Origin: Streptomyces carpinensis | GTDB lineage: Bacteria; Actinomycetota; Actinomycetes; Streptomycetales; Streptomycetaceae | Length of the DNA: 64,000 nucleotides | Reading direction: 5' to 3' | Assembly (NCBI RefSeq): GCF_002154505.1 | Contig: NZ_MUBM01000007.1 | Coordinates: 1 to 64,000, forward strand | In this document: positions 33,644-42,478 of the stretch, piece by piece | Position numbering within the stretch: the first letter of the stretch is position 1 | How the letters are laid out: every line of letters begins with the position of its first letter | Made by a program: the position numbers and the translations under genes | Notes under the pieces: generated by a model | Told to the model about the DNA's origin: nothing | Database searches by the model: none | Seen by the model: only the letters and a program-made list of their open reading frames with translations

Positions 33644-35085
33644 CGCCCGGTCCCCTGCTCCGCGGGTTGCGCACGATGAGCGAGGTGCACCGACACGGGG
33701 CGGGTGGCGGCGTCGTAGGCGGCCCGTGAGCCGGTCGCACCCATGCCGCTGTCGCCGGCCGGCTCGTACAGGCGCTCAGGGCCGCCGCCCTGCCACTGGT
33801 TCACCCACACCACTCCGGCGGGGAGGCGCTCGGCGGCGGCGATGTGGTCCGGGTTGTTCGTGTAGACGGTGGCGGCCAGACCGAACCTGGACCGGGAGGC
33901 GTGCCTCAGGCCGTCCTCGAAGGAGTCCACGATCATCACCGGGGCCACCGGACCGAATGTCTCCTGGGTCATCACCAGCATGGTGTCGTCGACGCCGGTG
34001 AGCACCGTCGCGGGGTAGAAGAAGCCCTTGCCGTCGGGAACGGTGCCACCGATGAGGACCTCGGCACCGCGCTCGGCGGCGTCGGTGACGTGGTGGTGGA
34101 CGATGTCTCGCTGGCGCTGGTCGACCAGCGGCCCGAGGACCGTCCGGTCGTCGTGTCCGTCGCCGAGGGTCTGTGCGGCCGTGGCGGAGACCAGCGCCTC
34201 GATGAACGGCTGTGCGATGGCGCGGTGGACATAGATGCGTTCCATGGACGTGCAGATCTGGCCGGAGTTGACGAAGGCTCCGAAGGCGACCGCGGCCGCG
34301 GTCTGTTCCGGATCAACATCGGCGTCGATGACGACCGGGTCCTTGCCGCCCAGTTCCAGCACGGAGCGGTGCAGGAGCCGGCCGGTCTCCGCACCCACCG
34401 AGCGGCCCGCTGCCACGGACCCGGTGAAGTGGACCAGTTGGACCGGCTCGCTCTGCACCAACGGGGCACCGGCCCGAACGTCGCCGAGCACGAGGTTCGC
34501 CACTCCGGCGGGCAACCCGGCCAGCTCGAACAGGCGCGTCACCGCCATCGGCGCCCGCTCAGACGGCTTGACCACCACGGTGTTGCCGGCGGTCAGGAGC
34601 GGTCCGAGGGCGCCGAGGACCATCGGAACAGGAAAGTTCCACGGTGTGATGACAGCGACCGCGCCGAGCGACCGCCGTACGATCCTGGTGTTGCTCCCAC
34701 CGGGGCCGGGCACGGTCTCCTCGAACTCGTACTCGAGGGCTTGACTCGCCGACGCACGCAATCCCAGCGCCGCGCTCTCGATGAACATCTGTCCGAGTCC
34801 GACCGGCTTGCCCATCTCCTGGCACTCGAGTTCCGCGAGTTCCGCGGCGTGCTCGGTTACCGCATCCGCCCACCGGTTGAGCAGGTCGATCCGCTCGGTC
34901 AGCGGCAGCGCCTCCCAGGAAGTATGCGCGGCGACGGCGGCGTCGACGGCCCGGCACACGTCCTCGGCGCAGCCGACCGGGCAGCGTGCGACGACCTCCT
35001 CGGTGGCCGGGTTCACCAGGTCCTGGAAGGCCCCGCTGCGCGAGTCCTCCCAGACTCCTGCGATGTGATTCTGCAAGGTCTTCAT
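33640..35085 (-). CDS. NAD(P)-dependent aldehyde dehydrogenase (betaine-aldehyde type)
   Basis: 481 residues, complete ALDH fold. PWNFPVPMVLGALGPLLTAG is the cofactor and oxyanion Asn region, LELGGKDPVV holds the general base Glu, and NSGQICTSMERI the catalytic Cys (C278). ETFGPVAPVM is present near the C-terminus. Start ATG 35085. It is 81 bp downstream of a GMC alcohol oxidoreductase and overlaps an amidohydrolase, all behind a GbsR regulator. The alcohol-to-aldehyde-to-acid order matches choline to glycine betaine, the process GbsR controls in Bacillus. A different amino-alcohol substrate is possible. Confidence 0.9.
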   Translation of the reverse strand: MKTLQNHIAGVWEDSRSGAFQDLVNPATEEVVARCPVGCAEDVCRAVDAAVAAHTSWEALPLTERIDLLNRWADAVTEHAAELAELECQEMGKPVGLGQMFIESAALGLRASASQALEYEFEETVPGPGGSNTRIVRRSLGAVAVITPWNFPVPMVLGALGPLLTAGNTVVVKPSERAPMAVTRLFELAGLPAGVANLVLGDVRAGAPLVQSEPVQLVHFTGSVAAGRSVGAETGRLLHRSVLELGGKDPVVIDADVDPEQTAAAVAFGAFVNSGQICTSMERIYVHRAIAQPFIEALVSATAAQTLGDGHDDRTVLGPLVDQRQRDIVHHHVTDAAERGAEVLIGGTVPDGKGFFYPATVLTGVDDTMLVMTQETFGPVAPVMIVDSFEDGLRHASRSRFGLAATVYTNNPDHIAAAERLPAGVVWVNQWQGGGPERLYEPAGDSGMGATGSRAAYDAATRPVSVHLAHRAQPAEQGTGR

Positions 35086-35166
35086 CAGCGCGATGTCCTT
35101 TGTGACGACCGTGGTTCGACGGTCCTTCGACGGTGGGCGGAGGCGGTCGGCCGAACAGGCCGGCCC

Positions 35167-36729
35167 CTAGTCGAGCCGGTCCGCCATCAGCTCGCCGACC
35201 ATGATCGAGGTCAGGTTGGTGTTGGCGCGGGGTACGGCGGGGAAGATCGACGCGTCCACCACCCGGAGCCGCTCGACGCCGAGCACACGGCAGGAGGGGT
35301 CGACGACCGTCGTCGGCTGAGCAGGGTCGCCCATCCGGCAGGTGGAGGTGCCGTGTTGGGCGTCGACGACACCGGCGAGCAGAAAGTCATCGAGCTTGGC
35401 GTCGTCGTCGAGCACGGCGAAAAGTGCCGGGTTGTGGGTCTCGATGTCGTCGCGGACGATGGCGGAGATCGCTGAGCCGCGGGCGAGCTCGGCGAGGCTT
35501 CGGACGCCATCCCGCAGGCGCGACAGATCGCGGGCGTCGGACAGCATTCGCTCGTGGACCTCGGGCTGGGCTGTGGGATCGGTGGAGGTCAGCGTCAGAT
35601 GGCCGCGGGAGAAGTTCTGGTTCAGCCACACGCCGACACCGCCGGCCGGCAGGCGGGTGTCGGCAGCCGCCATGGACAGCACGTTCTGGTTGAGGGAGAC
35701 CACCATCATGTCGCCCATGGGCGCGCCTGGTTCGCTGGTGTAGCGCACGCAGACGTTGGTGTGGCGGTCGTCCGGCGTGCGGATGGCGTCCTGCTCGGTG
35801 AGCGGCAGCTCTACGACGATCATCGGGTGGTCCTGCAGCCCGCGGCCGACCGGGAGCTCCGCCCGTACGTCAAGGCCGAGGGCGCACAGCTGCTCGGCGG
35901 GACCGATGCCGGAACGCAGGAGGATCGCGGGCGAGTGGATCACTCCGGCGCTGAGCACCACCTCGTCGGCGTACTCGGTCACGGATCGGCCCTCGACGAG
36001 CAACCGCACTCCTACGGCGCGGTCGCCTTCGAACACGACCGTGTCGACGAGGGCTCCACCGCGAATGGTCATACCGCCCGAGTTCCGGCCCGGCTCCAGG
36101 TAGGCGTCGTTGACCGAAACCCGTCGGCCCGCCCGGGAGTTGATCGGGTAGGGCGAGACGCCGATGGCACCCGGAGCGTTCACATCCGGCGCCCAGCCGT
36201 GGCCGGCCGCGAGCGCCGCCTCGTACAGTGCGGCGTCCACTCCGCCCCAGCCCTCGGACGGCATGCGGAAGATCGGCGTCGGCCCGCCCCGGCCGTGGTA
36301 GGGCTCGTCCCCGAACTGCTCGTCGTCCTCGAGCCGGGCGAAGTACGGCAGAACGTCATGGGGCGACCAGCCCAGGCAGCCTGCCGCCACCCAGTCCTCG
36401 AAGTCCTCCATCGGCGGCCGTATCGCGATCTGCCCGTTGATCGCGGAGCTTCCCCCTGCTCCGCGGCCCCGCCAGTACGGCGCCTGCGGCTGCCTGTCGG
36501 TGCGAGCCGCGTTCAGCCCCGTCCACACCAGATCCTGCGCCGCGGTCGCATCGAGCAATGCCCGGGCAGGGTTCGGCGACCGCCAGACCTCCGCCATCTG
36601 TGCGGAGCGGTAGTCGGGCCCCGCTTCGAGCAGAAGCACACGCTTGCCGCGCTGGGCCGAGCGGGCGGCCAGGGGAGCCCCTGCCGATCCCGCGCCCACG
36701 ACAATCAGATCCCAGCCGGTAGTGGACAC
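35167..36729 (-). CDS. GMC family oxidoreductase (choline dehydrogenase-like)
   Basis: 520 residues, FAD-dependent glucose-methanol-choline oxidoreductase. The dinucleotide fold DLIVVGAGSAGAPLAARSAQ opens the protein, GRGAGGSSAINGQIAIRPP is the GMC signature 1, and VLSAGVIHSPAILLRSGIGP is signature 2. The C-terminal active site has H in VDAQHGTSTCRMG and the PRANTNLTSIMVGELMADRL end that carries the second catalytic residue (Asn). Start GTG 36729 with GGAGGTG six bases upstream. First gene of the operon, divergent from a GbsR-type repressor. Probably oxidises choline or a similar alcohol to the aldehyde for the next enzyme. Confidence 0.9.
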   Translation of the reverse strand: MSTTGWDLIVVGAGSAGAPLAARSAQRGKRVLLLEAGPDYRSAQMAEVWRSPNPARALLDATAAQDLVWTGLNAARTDRQPQAPYWRGRGAGGSSAINGQIAIRPPMEDFEDWVAAGCLGWSPHDVLPYFARLEDDEQFGDEPYHGRGGPTPIFRMPSEGWGGVDAALYEAALAAGHGWAPDVNAPGAIGVSPYPINSRAGRRVSVNDAYLEPGRNSGGMTIRGGALVDTVVFEGDRAVGVRLLVEGRSVTEYADEVVLSAGVIHSPAILLRSGIGPAEQLCALGLDVRAELPVGRGLQDHPMIVVELPLTEQDAIRTPDDRHTNVCVRYTSEPGAPMGDMMVVSLNQNVLSMAAADTRLPAGGVGVWLNQNFSRGHLTLTSTDPTAQPEVHERMLSDARDLSRLRDGVRSLAELARGSAISAIVRDDIETHNPALFAVLDDDAKLDDFLLAGVVDAQHGTSTCRMGDPAQPTTVVDPSCRVLGVERLRVVDASIFPAVPRANTNLTSIMVGELMADRLD

Positions 36730-36825
36730 GCCGCACCTCCGGTAGTCGAATCAGCGAAGGTCCCGGCGCACCGCTCGGGCCGCTGTGACAGGTAGACTGC
36801 ATGCGGCCGAAAGTTCAGTCAAGAG

Positions 36826-36835
36826 TGAACGTTCA
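36826..36835. promoter_or_regulatory. Operator candidate between GMC gene and gbsR
   Basis: Perfect palindrome TGAACGTTCA, overlapping a second repeat GTTCA-N8-TGAAC starting at 36813. It lies about 27 bp before the regulator start and 97 bp before the GMC start. Likely site of the GbsR-type repressor. Confidence 0.55.
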
Positions 36836-36861
36836 TTGATTTCCGAACCATGGAGGTACGA

Positions 36862-37356
36862 GTGTCGGAGGTGAGCGGCGCCGAGCCCGGCGAGAAGGCT
36901 GCTCTGGTCGAGGACTTCGGCCTGCACGTGGGGCAGGCGATGGGCTGGCCGCCCATGGCCGGCCGCGCCGCGGGCGTGCTGATGCTCAGCGACGCCCCCA
37001 TGACCCTGGAGCAGCTGATGAAGGCGCTGGGGGCGAGCAAGGGCTCGATCTCCGAGACGACGCGCCTACTCATCACCAACGGCACGGTGGAACGCTACAA
37101 GCCGTCCGGTTCACGGCAGTTCGTCTATCGCTGGCGCGACGACGCCTGGATCGGCTGTCTGCAGCACCAGCTCGAGCAGACGATGCAACTGCTCGCCCTC
37201 GCCGAACGTGCGCAGGCGCACGCCCGGGACCTCCCGGCCGAGCAGCAGCGGCGGGTCCAGCAGATGCGCGAGTACTACTCGTTCATGGTGGAGCGGCTCC
37301 AAGGACTCCTCTCCGACTTCACCACGCGATCGCAGGGCGCGGACGGCCGCCCCTGA
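36862..37356 (+). CDS. GbsR/MarR family transcriptional regulator
   Basis: 164 residues. GbsR-type winged HTH: LVEDFGLHVGQAMGWPPMAG, then GVLMLSDAPMTLEQLMKALG and ASKGSISETTRLLITNGTVE; a C-terminal helical segment rich in Gln and Arg (LAERAQAHARDLPAEQQRR) probably dimerises. Start GTG 36862 is preferred because GGAGG sits five bases upstream; ATG 36850 would put that site inside the gene. Divergent from the GMC-ALDH-M20 operon. In Bacillus subtilis GbsR represses choline oxidation genes and is released by choline, and the same is inferred here. Confidence 0.87.
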   Translation: MSEVSGAEPGEKAALVEDFGLHVGQAMGWPPMAGRAAGVLMLSDAPMTLEQLMKALGASKGSISETTRLLITNGTVERYKPSGSRQFVYRWRDDAWIGCLQHQLEQTMQLLALAERAQAHARDLPAEQQRRVQQMREYYSFMVERLQGLLSDFTTRSQGADGRP

Positions 37357-37484
37357 TCCGCCGGCTCGCCCGCAGCCGGGGGCTCCCCCTGAGCGGCTCC
37401 CCGGACGGGGCCCCACCGGCGGGTGCCCTCCCCGGACCCTGCGTCGAGGCTTTCACCCAGGGCGGCGATCGCGGCGGGGCCGTG

Positions 37485-37870
37485 TCAGGCGGCGAGGAGG
37501 GCAGCACGCACCAGCAGGCGCCGCATCACCGTGTCGAAGTCCTGCGCCGGGAGCGCTCGGTGGAGCCGCTCGCGGTCGACGCCGACTCTGCCGCCGACCA
37601 TAGCGGTGGCACCAGGTGCGGCGTCCAGGATGTGCCAAACCTCGGTCTTGCCGTTGTACCGGCCCTCCAGGCGGCGGGCGATGGCGTCGTCGGCGTGCGG
37701 ATGGACCGGCCGCGGCCCGGTGGCATCGATGAACTTGGCCAGCACCAGGAGGTGCGGCCCACACCAGCCACGTCCGACCAGTTCGTCCGGGTATCCCTCG
37801 ACCAGCTGCCGCAGAGTGCGCCAGCCAGTGGCCCCTCGGCCACCGTCGCACCCAACCCTGGCCGTCCACG
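37485..37870 (-). pseudogene. Relic of a class I mannose-6-phosphate isomerase-like protein
   Basis: An open frame reads QLVEGYPDELVGRGWCGPHL, LVLAKFIDATGPRPVHPHAD and EVWHILDAAPGATAMVG, ending at a TGA. This is the cupin core of a phosphomannose isomerase-like protein with its His-x-His pair (HPHAD). The real N-terminus and most of the C-terminal half are absent, and no start or ribosome binding site precedes it. A remnant of about 125 codons. The remaining 37871-38149 has no gene. Confidence 0.55.
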
Positions 37871-38149
37871 TCGCTGACCTCGCAGGTCTCGGCGACCGGG
37901 GCGTCGGGCAGGCCGGCGCGGCCCTACCGGTCGGCCAGGGCGCGGCCGCCGAACGCGTGCCGCTTCACAGGGCGGTCAGCCGCACACCGCGGGCATCAGG
38001 TAGTCGAACAGCTGAGACACAGCGGTGTTGAAGCCGACTCCGGCTTTGAGCGTCGGTTCGCGAGGCCACATGCGGGGCTGCCGCCTGGTTCGTAAGGTGA
38101 TCCGGACGCCGCGGGCTTCAAATCCCCCTGGAGGGGCACCTCACAGCGA

Positions 38150-38989
38150 ATGGGTGCCCTTCTCGCGCTGACCTCCGCCGTCTGTTACGGCATCGTCGAC
38201 TTCGCCGGCGGGATCCTTTCCCGCCGCGCCCCCTTCACCGCAGTCACGCTTCTGGGTCAGCTCGGCGGGCTGCTGCTCGCCGCGGTGGCCGCCCTCCTCG
38301 TCCCGGCCTCCTCCGTTCACTCGGCCGATCTGTGCTGGGGAGCCTTGTCCGGTGTCGGCAGCGCCGCCGCCATGCTGTTGCTCAACCGTGGGCTGAGCCG
38401 AGGTGCGATGAGCGTGGTGGTCCCTGTCAGCGCCGTCACGTCCGTGGTCCTCTCCGTGCTGGGTGGAGTTCTCCTCCTCGGCGACCGGCCCACACCCGTG
38501 GCCTGGACGGGCATCGCTGTCACGGCGCCCGCCCTGTGGCTGGTTTCCGGCGGGCGGAGCACCTTCCCGGAGAGCCCGGATGCGGCCACTGGCCGAGGCA
38601 CGCCGGACGGCCTGTGGGCGAGCGCGGGAGTCGCCGTGCAGTACTTGGCGCTCGCACAGGCCGGACCCTCCAGCGGATTGTGGCCGGTGGCCGCGGGCCG
38701 TCTCGCCGCCGTCGCGGTGCTGCTGCCGACCGCCGGGCGCCACCTCCGTGTGCCGCCGATGCGCAGTGCTCAGGCGTTACTGACCGGAGCGGGCGCGGCC
38801 CTGGCACTGAGCCTGTACCTGCTCGCCACCCAACGGCAGATGCTCGCGGTCGCCGTCGTCCTCGCCTCCCTGTACCCGACCCTGCCCGTGATCCTGGGAC
38901 TCGCCGTGCTGCACGAGCGGGTGGACCGGCGGCAGGCGGCGGGCCTGCTGGGCGCGGCGGCGGCCACCGTGCTGCTCGCACTCGGCTGA
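38150..38989 (+). CDS. EamA/DMT family transporter (TTA-containing)
   Basis: 279 residues, about ten hydrophobic helices in two EamA repeats: LLALTSAVCYGIVDFAGGIL opens the first and LWASAGVAVQYLALAQAGPS the second; each ends with a positive loop and a helix such as VVVPVSAVTSVVLSVLGGVL. Such proteins export metabolites or small drugs. Start ATG 38150; GGAGGGG is 14 bases upstream, farther than usual. Codon 210 (38777-38779) is TTA, so expression may depend on bldA. Convergent with the CmlR pump gene. Substrate unknown. Confidence 0.85.
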   Translation: MGALLALTSAVCYGIVDFAGGILSRRAPFTAVTLLGQLGGLLLAAVAALLVPASSVHSADLCWGALSGVGSAAAMLLLNRGLSRGAMSVVVPVSAVTSVVLSVLGGVLLLGDRPTPVAWTGIAVTAPALWLVSGGRSTFPESPDAATGRGTPDGLWASAGVAVQYLALAQAGPSSGLWPVAAGRLAAVAVLLPTAGRHLRVPPMRSAQALLTGAGAALALSLYLLATQRQMLAVAVVLASLYPTLPVILGLAVLHERVDRRQAAGLLGAAAATVLLALG

Positions 38990-39186
38990 CTCACGGACCC
39001 TGTGGCCCGGATGGTGGGCACCGATGCTTCCGAGCGGGCGACGGTTCGCGGACCGATTCGAGGAGCCGGCGGTGATCCATGCCGAGGCGCGCCCAGGCGA
39101 TGGCCGGCGGTGCGTTCGTTGAACCGCAGGTCCTGGTCCGCGAGTTCGAGCGCGATCCGGCGAGAAGGAGCGGGCGTTCGCATGTG

Positions 39187-40365
39187 TCACTGGAGCACCT
39201 CGGTGCTTCGGCCCACCGCGATCACAGAGCGGAGAAACAACCCGATGAGCAACGCGACAGCGATCAGGAGCCCGCTTGCCCACAGCGGCCCGAGGGTCCC
39301 GGCTCCGGTGCTGAGGGTGGTCGCAGCGACGAGTGGTCCGACGGCGGCGCCGACGTTGAGGGCGGCGGTCGCGTAGGAGCCGGCCATGGTGGGGGCTCCG
39401 GCCGCCTCGTACAGGACCCGTGTGATCAGCGTGCTGCCCAGCGCGAACGACAGCGCGCCCTGCACGAACACGAGAGACAGCAGAGCGACCGGCTGGTCGG
39501 CCAGCACGGCCAGGGCCGGCCAGCCGGTGAGCAGCAGCGGGCCGCCGACCGCGATGACCAGGTCCGGACGCTGGTCGGACAGCCGTCCGGCGACGGCGAC
39601 GCCGACGAAGGAACCGACCCCGAAGAGCACCAGGGCGACAGAGATCCACAGCTCGCCCAGCCCGGCGGTGTCGGTCACCACGGGGGCGAGGAACGTGAAG
39701 CTCGCGAAGGTCGCCGCGTTGACCAGTGCGCCGAGCAGCATGACCAGGAGCAACCGCGGATTCTTGAGCTGTGCGAGCTCCGCTCGCAAGGTCGGCCCGT
39801 CGGGCTCGCGTTCCTCCATCGGACGTGCCGGGATGCCCGCGAGGATGCCGATGGCTGCGGGCAGACAGAGGGCGGCGACAGCCCAGAACGTGGCCCGCCA
39901 GCCGAGCAGTGTGCCCAGTAGCGATCCTCCTGGCACGCCGACGATCGTCGCCACCGTGGTGCCGGACAGCAGCACGGCGAGCGCGCGTCCCTTGTTGCCT
40001 GGGAGGACGAGCGCGGCGGCGGTCGTCAGAGCTACGGCGAGGAACCCGGCGTTCGCCAGCGCTGCGACCACCCGGGTCGCAAACACGAGCGGGAAGCTCG
40101 AGGTGGCAGCGCCCACGGCGTGGGCGGCCGAGAACACGAGGGCGAATCCGAGCAGGCTGGACCGTCCCGGCCGGTTGCGGGCAAGCCCGGCCATGAGTGG
40201 CGCGCCGACGATCATTCCGATCGCGAAGGCCGGGGTCAGCATGCCTGCCGTCCCGACAGTGACGTCGAGGTCCGAGGCGATGTCCGGCAGAAGGCCGGCG
40301 AGCATGAATTCCGAGGTGCCCATGGCGAAGACCGCCATGGCAAGCAGGTACAGCGGGAGAGGCAT
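39187..40365 (-). CDS. cmlR: CmlR-type MFS chloramphenicol efflux protein
   Basis: 392 residues, 12 hydrophobic helices, major facilitator superfamily. It closely follows the Streptomyces chloramphenicol exporters CmlR/CmlV: MPLPLYLLAMAVFAMGTSEF, MLAGLLPDIASDLDVTVGTA, LSGTTVATIVGVPGGSLLGT (motif C region) and ALVNAATFASFTFLAPVVTD are all family blocks. It pumps the drug out through proton antiport. Start ATG 40365 has GGAG eight bases upstream; an in-frame ATG at 40404 would add 13 residues. About 180 bp of leader upstream includes a small ORF and alternative hairpins, a likely inducible control region. Convergent with the EamA gene. Whether the host makes or only meets chloramphenicol cannot be told here. 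Confidence 0.92.
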   Translation of the reverse strand: MPLPLYLLAMAVFAMGTSEFMLAGLLPDIASDLDVTVGTAGMLTPAFAIGMIVGAPLMAGLARNRPGRSSLLGFALVFSAAHAVGAATSSFPLVFATRVVAALANAGFLAVALTTAAALVLPGNKGRALAVLLSGTTVATIVGVPGGSLLGTLLGWRATFWAVAALCLPAAIGILAGIPARPMEEREPDGPTLRAELAQLKNPRLLLVMLLGALVNAATFASFTFLAPVVTDTAGLGELWISVALVLFGVGSFVGVAVAGRLSDQRPDLVIAVGGPLLLTGWPALAVLADQPVALLSLVFVQGALSFALGSTLITRVLYEAAGAPTMAGSYATAALNVGAAVGPLVAATTLSTGAGTLGPLWASGLLIAVALLIGLFLRSVIAVGRSTEVLQ

Positions 40366-40417
40366 CGAGTGGCTCCGAGGTGAGGAGAAGCGCGAGAAGG
40401 TCATCTCGTCACCGCGG

Positions 40418-40521
40418 CCAGCCCCCGAGAGCACACCCGTACGACCGCAGAATGCGACGCGACGACAGGGCTTACGGGGCTCAGTGGTTCAGGGGCTGAC
40501 GGCGTGACCGAAAGCCCCCAC
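40418..40521 (-). promoter_or_regulatory. Candidate attenuator with alternative stems before cmlR
   Basis: On the cmlR strand the leader has GGGGGCT (40519-40513), then AGCCCC at the end of the small ORF (40497-40492), GAGCCCC (40482-40476), and again GGGGGCT (plus-strand 40421-40427). The two G-rich and two C-rich segments can pair in mutually exclusive ways, 6 bp each. That is the layout expected of ribosome-stall attenuation. Confidence 0.45.
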
Positions 40522-40545
40522 CTTGTCCGACTCAGGACTCGACAT
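40489..40545 (-). CDS. Possible cmlR leader peptide
   Basis: An 18-codon [21 protein letters not shown], whose ATG at 40545 lies 7 bp after a TACCCT -10-like box, so it could be translated as a leaderless transcript. Its last codons form one arm of the alternative stems described at 40418-40521. It ends 123 bp before the cmlR start. A drug-slowed ribosome on it could free cmlR expression. The case rests on layout alone; no ribosome binding site is present. Confidence 0.35.
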   Translation of the reverse strand: MSSPESDKVGAFGHAVSP

Positions 40546-40940
40546 GGCCCGCAGGGTACCCGACCGACGCCCGTCGAGGCACCCCGGTTTCACCGGCCTC
40601 GGCCTGTGTCCCAACGCACTCTCTCCGGGCTCCGGGGTCTGCTGTCGAGAACGACATCAGCCCACCAGGAGAGCCCGCTGAACCGCGACCGCCGGCCCAC
40701 ACGGGTGCGGCTCATTGCATCACCGGGAGAACTCGCCGGTGTCAGGGCTTCCGGCCAGAGGCAGTGGCGCGAGCGCCACTGTCCCTGCGGCGATGCCGAA
40801 GGCGAGGGCAGCCGTACCGCCGTCGCCGAGCTTCGCGAACAGGTGCACGGCACGCCGCTCAGCGACCGGTTGCCGTACCGAGCCGCCGATTTTCCTGGTC
40901 GGCCATGTTCAGACCGCGAGGGGTCTGGCATCCTGCGACG
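40546..40940. other. 395-bp stretch without a supported gene
   Basis: Divergent gap between the cmlR leader and the WapI-like gene. Frames are short and featureless. It should contain the cmlR promoter (TACCCT at about 40553-40558 on the minus strand) and that of the plus-strand gene. Confidence 0.4.
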
Positions 40941-41423
40941 GTGCGATTGACCGATCATGCGAACAATGTCGAGCTCCGCCCGATGCGCTATCAGTTCCCC
41001 GCGGCCCGAGGCGACTCCTACGACGACAACTGGCTGGTCATCGGTGGTTCAGTGACAATTCCCGAGGGCAGCTGGTCCTTCGCCGATCCCTGCCTGCTGA
41101 CCGATGAAGCGCGTCAGGTGGCCGCTTGGCTGCGCGCAGTGGCAGCGGGGACGGTGGCTGTGACCGGACCCGATACCGACGGCTGGTTGTCCCCGGACAC
41201 GTGGTTCGTCGAGCCGGTTCTGGCGTTCAGCCTCGCCGGCCGGAACGAGCGCGGGCTGGTACTGCGCGTTCACCTGTCGTTGGAGGGCGCACCCCCTTGG
41301 CAGCTGGGTAACGATGGAGCGGGCATCTACCAGTACGTCGTGGAGGTGCAGCTGGACGCGGCCGCCCTCCTTCGCGCCGCTGACGAGTGGGATCTGGCTC
41401 TGGAGTCCTTCCCGCCCCGCTGA
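40941..41423 (+). CDS. WapI-like immunity family protein
   Basis: 160 residues, cytoplasmic. The layout fits the WapI family of immunity proteins, which bind and neutralise contact-dependent toxins: an opening strand [39 protein letters not shown] followed by [20 protein letters not shown], then [23 protein letters not shown] and a final [20 protein letters not shown]. The GTG at 40941 is taken as start because residues before it look like non-coding translation; the ribosome binding site is weak. No toxin gene is next to it, so it is an orphan, either solitary protection or reuse of the fold. The family assignment is by pattern memory. Confidence 0.65.
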   Translation: MRLTDHANNVELRPMRYQFPAARGDSYDDNWLVIGGSVTIPEGSWSFADPCLLTDEARQVAAWLRAVAAGTVAVTGPDTDGWLSPDTWFVEPVLAFSLAGRNERGLVLRVHLSLEGAPPWQLGNDGAGIYQYVVEVQLDAAALLRAADEWDLALESFPPR

Positions 41424-41574
41424 TCGACCTCATCTCTCCCCGGCCGCAGTCCAGTCCCGCTCAGCCGGATGGCCGCTGCGGGCGGCCCCGGGATCCCTGC
41501 CGGCCCGGGGTGTGAATCCGCGGCCACGGAGCACTCGGGGCGCGTGGGGGTCACAGCGGTGAAGGGAGTCGGCC

Positions 41575-42411
41575 GTGCAGCACACGTCGCCCGAGGGCAC
41601 TGCGGAGATCCTGTTCATCGGCAACGCCACACTACTGATCCGCTACGGAGAGCTGACGCTGCTGACCGATCCCAACTTCCTCCACCGCGGGCAGCTCGCC
41701 CACCTCGGCTACGGTCTGGTCTCGCGCCGGTTGACCGAACCGGCCATGGACGTGGCGGACCTGCCCCACCAAGACCTGGATGCCGTTGTGCTCTCGCATC
41801 TGCACGGCGACCACTTCGACCGGGTGGCCCGACGCGGGCTGGACCGGGGGCTGCCGTTCGTCACCACCCCGCACGCCTCCCGTATCCTGCAGGGTCTCTT
41901 CGGCTTCCACCGCGCCACCGGCCTGCGCACCTGGCAGACCCAAACCGTGCTGCACGGGGACTCCTCCGTCCGGATCACCTCGCTCCCCGGCCGCCACGCG
42001 CCCGGCCCGGCACGGGCCCTGCTGCCGCCGGTGATGGGCAGCCTGCTGGAGTTCGGCGACCGCTCGGGCGAGGTCCGGCTGATCCTCTACCTCACCGGCG
42101 ACACCCTGATGTACGACGGCCTGCGCGAGATCGCCGAGCGCTGCCCGGACATCCACCTGGCGGTCCTGCACCTCGGCGGTACCACCCTGCCCGGCGGCCT
42201 GGTGGTCACCATGGACGCCGAACAGGGCGCCGACCTGCTCGACCTGCTGCGCCCTCGCAGGGCGCTGCCTATTCACTACAACGACTACACGGTCTTCCAC
42301 TCCCCGCTGGAGGACTTCCTCGCCGAGGCCGGACGCCGCGGCCACGACGCGCGCATGGTGCGGTGCGCCCCGGGCGAGCGGGTGACAGTCGGCGCCGAAG
42401 TCGCGGTCTGA
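41575..42411 (+). CDS. MBL-fold metallo-hydrolase
   Basis: 278 residues of the metallo-beta-lactamase fold, UlaG/L-ascorbate lactonase-like branch. TAEILFIGNATLLIRYGELT opens the beta sandwich; SHLHGDHFD (H75, H77, D79, H80) is the zinc-binding HxHxDH; TSLPGRHAPGP gives the next ligand region, YLTGDTLM the bridging Asp, and LPIHYNDYTVFHS the last His. Start GTG 41575 with GGGAG seven bases away. It stands alone between the WapI-like gene and a lipoprotein. The substrate is not predictable; members hydrolyse lactones, phosphodiesters or act as redox enzymes. Confidence 0.85.
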   Translation: MQHTSPEGTAEILFIGNATLLIRYGELTLLTDPNFLHRGQLAHLGYGLVSRRLTEPAMDVADLPHQDLDAVVLSHLHGDHFDRVARRGLDRGLPFVTTPHASRILQGLFGFHRATGLRTWQTQTVLHGDSSVRITSLPGRHAPGPARALLPPVMGSLLEFGDRSGEVRLILYLTGDTLMYDGLREIAERCPDIHLAVLHLGGTTLPGGLVVTMDAEQGADLLDLLRPRRALPIHYNDYTVFHSPLEDFLAEAGRRGHDARMVRCAPGERVTVGAEVAV

Positions 42412-42478
42412 GCAGCACACCGAAATCACCACATGGCCAGCTGGACGAAGGGGCCTCCGATCCGCTGCCGCCGTCACC

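Noticed and set aside
38112..38143. tRNA-like 3' end (GCCGCGGGCTTCAAATCC then a GGGG-CACC tail) before the EamA gene
   Set aside because: The T-arm does not pair and no 5' half, anticodon arm or acceptor partner lies upstream. It may be a chance match or a very old attachment-site remnant.
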